A stretch of 5,344 nucleotides of DNA. Source: Bacteroidota bacterium. Its GTDB lineage: Bacteria; Bacteroidota; Bacteroidia; Chitinophagales; Chitinophagaceae. The notes beneath the pieces are model-generated. The model was not told the DNA's origin, did no database searches, and saw nothing but the letters and a program-made list of their open reading frames with translations. The stretch spans positions 1 to 5,344 of the forward strand of contig JAEWJV010000230.1 in assembly GCA_023386395.1 (NCBI GenBank), in the 5' to 3' direction. Position 1 is the first letter of the stretch; every line of letters starts with the position of its first letter. Shown piece after piece: positions 1 to 5,344 of the stretch. The translations under genes were made by a program, and so were the position numbers.

Positions 1-3000
1 GAATATGACTGGGGTTGGTATGGAAGGCTGGTTGGCGGTTATTTCTACGATCATCCCGGCATTCACGATACAGCGCATAATGTGCAGCAAGGCGTTTTGG
101 AAGTAATTGATCAAACCAATAATGCCACCAAACATTTGCCAAAACAATGGAAACGCACCGATGAATTTTACAGCTTTAAAAAATTTGATTCTGCGAATGT
201 TCATGTATTAATAACAATTGATGAAAACACTTATAACGGCGGCAAGCACATGGGTTATCATCCAATGACCTGGTTTCATGAATATGATGGCGGCCGTTCA
301 TTTTATACAGCCCTTGGCCATACAAAAGAATCATATACCGAACCTGATTACCTGAAATTATTACTGGGTGGCATTCAGTATGCAATTGGCGATAACCTTA
401 AGCTGGATTATGCCAAAGCCAAAACACAAACCCCGCCGGATGCAGACCGGTTTGTAAAAACACAACTGGTAGAAGGCGAGTTTTTTGAGCCAACGGAAAT
501 GACCATTCTTCCCAACTTTGATGTATTGATTGCACAGCGTCGCGGTGAATTAAAACTATATAAAAACGATACAAAGAATGTAAAACTGGTTGGCCATCTC
601 GATGTTTATTGGCACACCAGCACACCCGGCGTAAATGCAGAGGAAGGTTTTCTTGGTCTTGCCAAAGATCCCAATTATGCAAAAAATAACTGGATATATA
701 TTTACTACAGTCCCATCGACAGTTCTGTAAACCGGCTCTCCCGCTTTACATTTAAAAACGATACGCTTGATATGGCTTCAGAAAAAGTAATTCTTGAAGT
801 GCATTCACAACGGGAAATATGTTGCCATACCGGCGGTTCTATCGCATTTGGTCCTGATGGTTTATTATATCTTTCTACCGGCGACAATTCCACACCGTTT
901 AATGAGCCGGGCGTGAAATATGTATCCAACAGTTTTGCGCCGCTGAACGATATACCCGGCCATCAGCAGTACGACGCCCGCAGGTCAGCCGGCAATACCA
1001 ATGATTTACGTGGTAAAATTTTGCGCATACGCGTAAAAGATGACGGCACTTATGAAATTCCCGATGGGAATCTCTTTTCTAAAGGCCAGGACAGCACACG
1101 TCCTGAAATTTATGTAATGGGCGATCGTAATCCTTACCGCATTTCTGTTGACCAGAAAAACAGTTATTTATATTGGGGTGAAGTAGGTCCTGATGCCAAT
1201 AACGACAGTCTTGCAACACGTGGCCCCCGCGGCTACGACGAAGTGAACCAGGCACGTAAAGCCGGTTTCTTTGGCTGGCCTTTATTTGTTGGGAATAATT
1301 ATGCTTACCATGAGTATGACTATGCAACCGGCAAAAGTGGCCCAGCATTCGATCCGGCGCACCCGGTGAATACTTCACGCAATAATACCGGTCTTAGAAA
1401 CCTGCCTCCTGCAAACCCGGCATTTATATGGTATCCTTATGCAGCTTCGCCCGATTTTCCGCAGGTAGGCACAGGCAGCAGGAATGCAATGGCTGGCCCG
1501 GTATATTATACGGATATGTTTCCCAAGGAAACAAGGCTGCCGGATTATTATAATGACAAACTGCTTATTTACGACTGGATGCGTGGCTGGATAAAGGCTG
1601 TAACCATGTTGCCAAACGGGGATTTTGATAAGATGGAGCCATTCTTTGAAAACATCAAGCTGAACAACTGTATTGATATGGAAGTTGGGCCTGATGGAAG
1701 AATATATTTGCTCGAATATGGCTCCGGCTGGTTCCAGGAAAACCCTGATGCCGGTTTGTCAAGGATTGATTACATATCCGGCAACCGTGCGCCAAAAATC
1801 ACTTCGGTTAAAGTAAATAAAGTTACAGGCGCATTGCCGTTTAATGGTACGGCAACGGTTGAAGCCAAAGATCCGGAAAATGATAAAATAACTTATTACT
1901 GGAACCTTGGCAATGGCACCGTGAAAGAAACCACCACACCGCAATTCGATTTCAGCTATACTGCCGCAGGCGATTACAGGCTTACAGTTACAGCCAAAGA
2001 TCCCGCAGGCGACTCTTCTGTGAGCGAACCTATAGCCGTGTATGCAGGTAATGAAACGCCGGTTGTAGACATTCAGCTTAACAATCCAAATAAATCTTTC
2101 TATGTTCCAGGCCGGCCGATTGGCTATAACGTAACAGTTACCGATCCAAAAGATACTTCCAAAATTGATCCGGCCAACCTTTATATTTCGGTTGATTATA
2201 TTGAAAACTACGGGAAGCGGAAATTTGTTAGCGGCACTGCCCTTGAAACAGCTCCCATCGCCGGTAAAATACTCACACAAACGCTGGATTGCAAAAGCTG
2301 CCATAAAGAGAATGAAAAATCTATCGGGCCATCTTTTATTGAAGTATCACAGAAATATGCGAAAGACCGCAGAGCAGCCAATTATCTCATACAAAAGATC
2401 ATTAAAGGTGGCGGCGGTGTTTGGGGCGAAACCGTAATGGCGGCCCATCCTAACCTCCCGCAAAGCGATGCCGCTCAAATTGTAGGCTGGATATTATCGC
2501 TCTCCGGCGAACATACCAGTAAAAAATCATTGCCGGCAAGCGGTAGCATAGTGCCGCCTTCCGATGTAAAACCGGGCGCTGCAATGGTGCTTTCTGCAAG
2601 CTATACCGATAAAGGTGGCAATAATATTAAAGCTTTAACCGGGAGAAGCGTAGCTGTATTGGGCAGTAATACGGTGACATTTAAAGGCACCGAGAAAAAA
2701 GAAGGCTATTCAACCTTTAGCTTTAACGGCAACAATTTAATGGTGGTGCCTCTGCAGCAGGGATGGTTTGCATTGGATAGCATTGACCTAACCGGCGTTA
2801 CAGGTACAACACTGATGCTTGGCTGGCAGTTTCCGCCAAAATATGGTTTTGATTTTGAAGTAAGGCTGGATGCGCCTGATGGAAAATTATTGGGTAAAGG
2901 TGCACTGGCGCCACCGGCAGGCAAACAGAATAATGCTATGGTAAACATAAAACTGGAGCCGGTAACCGGTTCAGGCTATCATACAGTCTATATTGTTTCA

Positions 3001-3060
3001 AAAGCTGCTGATGCGAAGGAAACAGCACGGGCCGGTATTACCTATGTACAATTTAAATAA
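1..3060 (+). CDS. ThuA / PQQ-dependent sugar dehydrogenase / PKD / cytochrome c / CBM6 multidomain protein (5' partial)
   Basis: The frame is open from the first base and ends with TAA at 3058-3060, giving 1019 visible residues (numbered here from base 1). The GTG at 82 is internal, because the residues before it (YDWGWYGRLVGGYF) are already ThuA fold. Domains in order: the C-terminal part of a ThuA-like domain (about 1-130, with GYHPMTWFHEYDGGR and GGIQYAIG); a glucose/sorbosone dehydrogenase-type PQQ beta-propeller (about 151-592); a PKD domain (about 596-682) and a second Ig-like stretch (684-745); a class I cytochrome c domain (about 753-838) with CKSCH at 764-768 and M813 as likely distal heme ligand; and a CBM6-like beta-sandwich (about 855-1019). 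By comparison with soluble glucose dehydrogenase, H276 matches the catalytic His144, D295 matches Asp163 (same 19-residue spacing) and R376 in GDRNP matches Arg228. It is inferred to oxidise a sugar outside the cytoplasm and pass electrons from PQQ to its own heme. The true substrate is unknown. The signal peptide and the N-terminal ThuA half lie outside the window. Confidence 0.93.
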   Translation, partial: EYDWGWYGRLVGGYFYDHPGIHDTAHNVQQGVLEVIDQTNNATKHLPKQWKRTDEFYSFKKFDSANVHVLITIDENTYNGGKHMGYHPMTWFHEYDGGRSFYTALGHTKESYTEPDYLKLLLGGIQYAIGDNLKLDYAKAKTQTPPDADRFVKTQLVEGEFFEPTEMTILPNFDVLIAQRRGELKLYKNDTKNVKLVGHLDVYWHTSTPGVNAEEGFLGLAKDPNYAKNNWIYIYYSPIDSSVNRLSRFTFKNDTLDMASEKVILEVHSQREICCHTGGSIAFGPDGLLYLSTGDNSTPFNEPGVKYVSNSFAPLNDIPGHQQYDARRSAGNTNDLRGKILRIRVKDDGTYEIPDGNLFSKGQDSTRPEIYVMGDRNPYRISVDQKNSYLYWGEVGPDANNDSLATRGPRGYDEVNQARKAGFFGWPLFVGNNYAYHEYDYATGKSGPAFDPAHPVNTSRNNTGLRNLPPANPAFIWYPYAASPDFPQVGTGSRNAMAGPVYYTDMFPKETRLPDYYNDKLLIYDWMRGWIKAVTMLPNGDFDKMEPFFENIKLNNCIDMEVGPDGRIYLLEYGSGWFQENPDAGLSRIDYISGNRAPKITSVKVNKVTGALPFNGTATVEAKDPENDKITYYWNLGNGTVKETTTPQFDFSYTAAGDYRLTVTAKDPAGDSSVSEPIAVYAGNETPVVDIQLNNPNKSFYVPGRPIGYNVTVTDPKDTSKIDPANLYISVDYIENYGKRKFVSGTALETAPIAGKILTQTLDCKSCHKENEKSIGPSFIEVSQKYAKDRRAANYLIQKIIKGGGGVWGETVMAAHPNLPQSDAAQIVGWILSLSGEHTSKKSLPASGSIVPPSDVKPGAAMVLSASYTDKGGNNIKALTGRSVAVLGSNTVTFKGTEKKEGYSTFSFNGNNLMVVPLQQGWFALDSIDLTGVTGTTLMLGWQFPPKYGFDFEVRLDAPDGKLLGKGALAPPAGKQNNAMVNIKLEPVTGSGYHTVYIVSKAADAKETARAGITYVQFK

Positions 3061-3065
3061 CGGTT

Positions 3066-3443
3066 TTATGCTTTCCGCCGCCGGCGGGCATATACATAGT
3101 TAATAATTAATACAACTATTAAAATAGCAAGGCCGAAAAATTCACGGGTTTCTTCAATCCATGGTTTTTCGGCCTTCATTGTTGCAGCAATATCTTCAGC
3201 ATGGTGCTGCGTTGCCCAATCAATCAGCCCGTTTGCATCAAACACTTTATAAATAGCATATCCCAGGTAAACAATAATGCCAATAATATAGGCCGAAGGA
3301 TAAAATTTATTCCTGAAAGCCAGCCAGCATAAAATTGCCGGATATAAATAAATAATGATCCATTTAATGCCATCGGGATCGTTGTACTGCAATGCGGCGA
3401 ATAAAACGAACAATATGCAACAGGTGATATTAAATATTTTCAT
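3066..3443 (-). CDS. TMEM220-family small membrane protein
   Basis: This 125-residue integral membrane protein has four predicted hydrophobic segments: about 4-20, 26-43, 48-68 and 102-119. I assign it to the transmembrane protein 220 family from the YNDPD motif right after helix 1 (residues 20-24), the aromatic helix 2 that follows, and the ETREFFGL segment (98-105) leading into the last helix. The length is normal for bacterial members. No biochemical activity is known for the family. Between helices 3 and 4 lies a polar stretch with HH at 80-81 and KPW at 93-95. The C-terminus is very basic (ARRRRKA), which by the positive-inside rule puts it in the cytoplasm. The ATG at 3441-3443 has no clear Shine-Dalgarno site, which is usual in Bacteroidota. 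It lies 54 bp downstream of the leftward receiver-like gene, so co-transcription is plausible. Its stop is 5 bp from the stop of the convergent large dehydrogenase gene. Confidence 0.8.
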   Translation of the reverse strand: MKIFNITCCILFVLFAALQYNDPDGIKWIIIYLYPAILCWLAFRNKFYPSAYIIGIIVYLGYAIYKVFDANGLIDWATQHHAEDIAATMKAEKPWIEETREFFGLAILIVVLIINYVYARRRRKA

Positions 3444-3497
3444 GGCTGAAAGTTAAAGCGAAAAATGTTTCAAGTGATCGAAACGTCACGCACCTAC

Positions 3498-3854
3498 TTA
3501 CAACTCCGGGTTATCAATAAAATTCACCTTGCTCCCAGATTGTGCTTCTTCCCACTTTAACATCAGTCCGCTCAGTTTAAAACGTATATAATCTTCATCC
3601 TGCAAATTGAACGCTGTTATGGCTGCATCAGGATGTAATAATTCCATCAAACGGTTCAGTTTTTTTATTTCCGCATCCGGCAAAGCTTTATCTATAATAA
3701 GTAACTGAAAGTTTTGCCCGCTCATGGCATTTACAGCATCCTCTATATTATTTTCATAAGTAATATTCAGGTGCTGTATGCCTGCCGCTATATTTTGCAA
3801 AGTATTTATATTACTTGTTTTATTTATTACTGCGTATCCCTGTAATGTTTTCAT
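3498..3854 (-). CDS. Hypothetical protein resembling a degenerate response-regulator receiver domain
   Basis: This is a 118-residue soluble protein that I do not recognise as a named family. Its layout suggests a stand-alone receiver-like alpha/beta fold: beta-1 GYAVIN (6-11), beta-3 FQLLIIDKALPD (49-60) with D55 where receivers carry the phosphorylated aspartate, an amphipathic helix at 61-73, and a further strand AAITAF (77-82). The acidic pair normally found after beta-1 and the conserved lysine after beta-5 are not evident, so it is probably a pseudo-receiver or an unrelated flavodoxin-like fold. There is no DNA-binding output domain. The frame stays open to 3899, but I chose the ATG at 3852-3854 because an AAAAAGGA sequence (3863-3870) lies about 7 nt upstream, and a promoter-like box at 3873-3880 would exclude longer starts. 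An ATG two codons upstream (3858-3860) is less well spaced. It probably heads a leftward pair with the TMEM220-like gene. Confidence 0.65.
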   Translation of the reverse strand: MKTLQGYAVINKTSNINTLQNIAAGIQHLNITYENNIEDAVNAMSGQNFQLLIIDKALPDAEIKKLNRLMELLHPDAAITAFNLQDEDYIRFKLSGLMLKWEEAQSGSKVNFIDNPEL

Positions 3855-3862
3855 ATTCATTT

Positions 3863-3870
3863 CCTTTTTA
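3863..3870 (-). promoter_or_regulatory. Ribosome-binding site deciding the start of the receiver-like gene
   Basis: The minus strand carries AAAAAGGA, a purine-rich Shine-Dalgarno-like sequence whose end lies 8 nt before the ATG at 3854 (about 7 nt if the AGGA core is measured). It lies too close to the ATG at 3860 (about 2 nt) to serve that codon well, and it is downstream of the longest possible start at 3899. It therefore favours the 118-residue product. Confidence 0.5.
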
Positions 3871-3872
3871 CA

Positions 3873-3880
3873 CAAATTTA
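3873..3880 (-). promoter_or_regulatory. Candidate Bacteroidetes -7 promoter box for the leftward gene pair
   Basis: The minus strand reads TAAATTTG here, an exact match to the Bacteroidetes primary sigma -7 consensus TAnnTTTG. It lies about 18 nt before the chosen start codon at 3854, so the leader would be very short, just enough to hold the AAAAAGGA ribosome-binding sequence at 3863-3870. The matching -33 TTG element is poor: the best candidate is a TTA about 23 bp upstream. A chance match in AT-rich DNA is possible. Confidence 0.4.
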
Positions 3881-4046
3881 CTGCTTGTAAATACGGCACA
3901 CATTAACATAGGATAAGTTATAGCAGATGTACGTTTAATTGAATGTTGTTGACTGAAGTTTAGCTACAGATGCACAATAAAATCTGTACCGTGCTAATAT
4001 TTTTTTAATTCTATTAAATCTAACTGTTTCTAAAATTTTTTGAAGC

Positions 4047-4062
4047 GCTATCAGGAGATAGC
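4047..4062 (+). repeat. Perfect 6-bp inverted repeat (hairpin) upstream of marC
   Basis: GCTATC and GATAGC are perfectly complementary arms around a 4-nt AGGA loop. It lies 65 bp before the marC start codon. No T-run follows it directly on either strand, so it does not look like an intrinsic terminator. It may be an operator, a leader hairpin, or chance. Confidence 0.45.
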
Positions 4063-4092
4063 AATAAACTTTTATGGTTTGCCCGATACAGC

Positions 4093-4104
4093 AAGCAATT
4101 GCTT
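4093..4104. repeat. 12-bp perfect palindrome AAGCAATTGCTT upstream of marC
   Basis: The 12 bases are their own reverse complement. The right half overlaps a second inverted repeat (GCAAT at 4095-4099 with ATTGC at 4107-4111). It lies 22 bp before the marC ATG, a position suitable for a dimeric repressor site or an RNA structure near the ribosome-binding region. No regulator is known to me for this sequence. Confidence 0.4.
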
Positions 4105-4126
4105 AAATTGCTTTTTATTTTACGTT

Positions 4127-4801
4127 ATGCAGGAAAGTTACCAGTCTTTAATTCACCTGGTGTTTATAGGTATTATAACTTTATTTCCCGTAGTAAATCC
4201 TATCGGCACTGCATTTATCCTGAACCCGTATTTTGATAACCTTACACGCAAGCAAAGAAAAAATGCAGTAAAAAGAATAGCCTTATATGCCTTTATCATT
4301 TGCACAGTAACCTTATTTATAGGACACTGGATACTGGAGTTGTTTGGTATTTCCATACCGGTTATACAACTGGCAGGTGGTATAATGATTTGCAAAATGG
4401 GATGGGAATCTTTATCTGCCGGTAATAACTCATCAGAAAACCAGGTGAAGGCTGCCCATACCGCAGCAGCCGTTGATGTTGACAGGTTGCAGGATAAACT
4501 TTTTTATCCCATTGCATTCCCGGTTACCGCAGGCGCCGGCACTATTTCGGTATTGTTTACATTAGGCGCCAGGAGCACACACGAAGACATGAAAGCCTAT
4601 CTAATGAATACCGGTGCACTTATGATTGCCATTATAGTGATATGCATATTGATCTACATCTTCTATCTCAATACAAAATCACTTATACAGTTTATGGGGC
4701 CAAAAGGAGAGAACGTAGTAAACCGCATTAGCGCCTTTCTTATATTTTGCGTGGGTTTGCAGATAGCTGTAAACGGCATAAAAGTTTTGGTACAGGCATA
4801 A
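4127..4801 (+). CDS. MarC-family (UPF0056) integral membrane protein
   Basis: This 224-residue polytopic inner-membrane protein is assigned to the MarC/UPF0056 family. Family features that can be seen are an N-terminal helix running into NPIG (24-27), the GG-containing third hydrophobic segment (about 77-91), the YPIAFPVTAGAGTIS segment (127-141) matching the conserved PLAxPLxAGPGAIS region, and the C-terminal RISAFLIFCVGLQIAVNGI (200-218). Six hydrophobic segments fit the family: about 8-32, 51-72, 75-91, 127-147, 160-180 and 200-222. The soluble loop at 98-125 is rich in Ala, Asn and Asp. MarC was once linked to multiple antibiotic resistance, but that link has not held up and the function is unknown. 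The frame extends upstream to a TTG at 4040, but the ATG at 4127 gives the normal family length and N-terminus. There is no clear Shine-Dalgarno. It appears to be a single-gene unit, with a hairpin 55 bp after the stop. Confidence 0.9.
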   Translation: MQESYQSLIHLVFIGIITLFPVVNPIGTAFILNPYFDNLTRKQRKNAVKRIALYAFIICTVTLFIGHWILELFGISIPVIQLAGGIMICKMGWESLSAGNNSSENQVKAAHTAAAVDVDRLQDKLFYPIAFPVTAGAGTISVLFTLGARSTHEDMKAYLMNTGALMIAIIVICILIYIFYLNTKSLIQFMGPKGENVVNRISAFLIFCVGLQIAVNGIKVLVQA

Positions 4802-5052
4802 ATAACCCAGAAGCAATAGAACTCTCTCAGGTTTAAGCAGCATTCTATTTATATAAAAGCTGCCTTAAGAGGCAGTTTAGAAATCATAACTAACGCTAAA
4901 TTTATAATAACGAACCAGATTATTTCTTCAGCAGCCGAAACATCTTGCGTCAAACATTCGCCGCTATGTCCTATTTTGCAATGCAGCCGCCGGCATTGAA
5001 CGAAGTAAATGCTTTTATTTTCGCAGGCTTCTGTCCTTAAATTTTTATCACT
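4802..5052. other. Intergenic region between marC and the malic enzyme gene
   Basis: The first part holds the terminator-like hairpin. The rest should contain the malic enzyme promoter and leader. A near-match to the Bacteroidetes -7 box, TATTTTG (4972-4978, spacer one base short), has a TTG about 24 bp upstream; this is weak. A 24-codon reading frame (4966-5040) ends 12 bp before the malic enzyme start and could be a leader peptide or chance. No RNA gene is recognised. Confidence 0.5.
4857..4878 (+). terminator. Candidate Rho-independent terminator after marC
   Basis: CTGCCT (4860-4865) pairs perfectly with AGGCAG (4870-4875) around a TAAG loop. The stem extends to 9 bp with one G-U and two A-T pairs (4857-4859 with 4876-4878). 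Only a short T tract (TTT, then A) follows on the plus strand, so termination may be weak. On the minus strand the same hairpin is followed by CTTTTATAT. It lies 55 bp after the marC stop. Confidence 0.55.
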
Positions 5053-5344
5053 ATGGCACAATTGATCCGCAAAGAAGATGCACTTGAATATCATGAGAAA
5101 GAAAGACCAGGCAAAATTGAGGTTACCCCCACCAAAGAAACCAAAACGCAGCGCGACCTGGCTTTAGCCTATTCACCGGGTGTTGCAGAACCTTGTTTGG
5201 AAATTCATGAGAATACAGAAAACGTTTATAAATATACAGCCAAGGGCAATCTCGTAGCCGTTATCAGTAATGGCACGGCCGTATTGGGTTTGGGAAATAT
5301 CGGGCCGGAAGCATCCAAGCCTGTTATGGAAGGCAAGGGCGTAT
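5053..5344 (+). CDS. maeB: NADP-dependent malic enzyme, MaeB type (3' partial)
   Basis: The first 97 codons are visible and the frame runs off the window end. The enzyme decarboxylates malate oxidatively to pyruvate and CO2 in the cytoplasm, giving NADPH. The N-terminal malic-enzyme domain is clear: [13 protein letters not shown] (36-48) contains the likely catalytic Tyr40, and [25 protein letters not shown] (61-85) leads into the PVMEGKG segment (90-96), where K95 matches the catalytic lysine of the family. Bacterial proteins that start this way are usually about 750 residues, with a C-terminal phosphotransacetylase-like regulatory domain, but that part is outside the window and cannot be confirmed. 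The ATG at 5053 gives the expected short N-terminal extension; the sequence ahead of it is AT-rich with no strong Shine-Dalgarno. The gene has its own intergenic region, so it is probably transcribed independently of marC. Confidence 0.93.
   Translation, partial: MAQLIRKEDALEYHEKERPGKIEVTPTKETKTQRDLALAYSPGVAEPCLEIHENTENVYKYTAKGNLVAVISNGTAVLGLGNIGPEASKPVMEGKGV

Larger units (their letters stand above)
3855..4126. other. Divergent intergenic region between the receiver-like gene and marC
   Basis: This AT-rich stretch of about 270 bp separates two divergent genes and should hold both promoters. The leftward promoter-like box is annotated separately. For the rightward gene I see no exact TAnnTTTG; the closest is TATGGTTTG at 4073-4081, which has one base too many in the spacer. 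T-rich tracts occur at 4000-4006 and 4036-4041. Two perfect short inverted repeats sit in the part that would be the marC leader (4047-4062 and 4093-4104). No convincing RNA gene or riboswitch is visible. Confidence 0.6.

Noticed and set aside
1759..2304. A 181-codon minus-strand reading frame inside the large dehydrogenase gene.
   Set aside because: It is antisense to the PKD and Ig-like coding region, which reads as clear protein domains on the plus strand. The Cys- and Arg-rich translation looks like an antisense shadow.
3078..3087. GC-rich palindrome CCGCCGGCGG as a possible bidirectional terminator.
   Set aside because: It has no loop and no T tract on either side, and it encodes the Arg-rich C-terminus of the TMEM220-like protein.
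3467..3484. GTTTC with an 8-bp spacer then GAAAC between the two leftward genes, as an operator or hairpin.
   Set aside because: Arms of only 5 bp with a spacer of 8 are expected by chance, and nothing else in the 54-bp gap supports a regulatory role.
3949..3978. Sigma-70-like promoter TTGACT, 18-bp spacer, CACAAT, upstream of marC.
   Set aside because: The -10 match is weak, and Bacteroidota primary promoters use a different consensus (TTG and TAnnTTTG), so this is probably coincidence.
4849..5094. An 81-codon minus-strand reading frame overlapping the start of the malic enzyme gene.
   Set aside because: It overlaps 42 bp of a certain gene on the other strand, has no recognisable domain, and covers the expected promoter region of that gene.

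Overview
The window looks like an ordinary chromosomal stretch from a member of the Bacteroidota, probably a Chitinophagaceae-like soil or freshwater bacterium. The support is the multidomain ThuA / PQQ sugar dehydrogenase / PKD / cytochrome c / CBM6 protein, an architecture I associate with this phylum, together with mostly weak or absent Shine-Dalgarno sites and one box matching the Bacteroidetes -7 promoter element TAnnTTTG. The genus assignment is inference. No RNA gene, mobile element, CRISPR array or large repeat was seen.

Layout. Positions 1-3060 (+) hold the 3' 1019 codons of a very large secreted or periplasmic oxidoreductase whose N-terminus lies upstream of the window. It is met tail to tail, with only 5 bp between stop codons, by a two-gene leftward cluster: a TMEM220-family small membrane protein (3066-3443, -) and, upstream of it, a 118-residue protein that resembles a degenerate response-regulator receiver domain (3498-3854, -). 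A divergent intergenic region of about 270 bp follows, with a promoter-like box for the leftward genes and two short inverted repeats ahead of the rightward gene. A MarC-family (UPF0056) inner-membrane protein lies at 4127-4801 (+), followed by a hairpin that may act as a terminator. After a 251-bp gap comes the start of a NADP-dependent malic enzyme of the MaeB type (5053 to beyond the window end, +).

How the genes work together. There is no clear common pathway. The large protein probably oxidises a sugar or related carbohydrate with PQQ, and its own heme c domain is placed to pass electrons on, while the PKD-like and CBM6-like domains suggest attachment to polysaccharide. The malic enzyme is central carbon metabolism (malate to pyruvate plus NADPH). 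MarC and TMEM220 proteins are membrane proteins of unknown activity. I found no convincing new system; the most interesting points are details of the multidomain enzyme (a vicinal cysteine pair beside the predicted catalytic histidine), the pseudo-receiver protein, and the palindromes upstream of marC.
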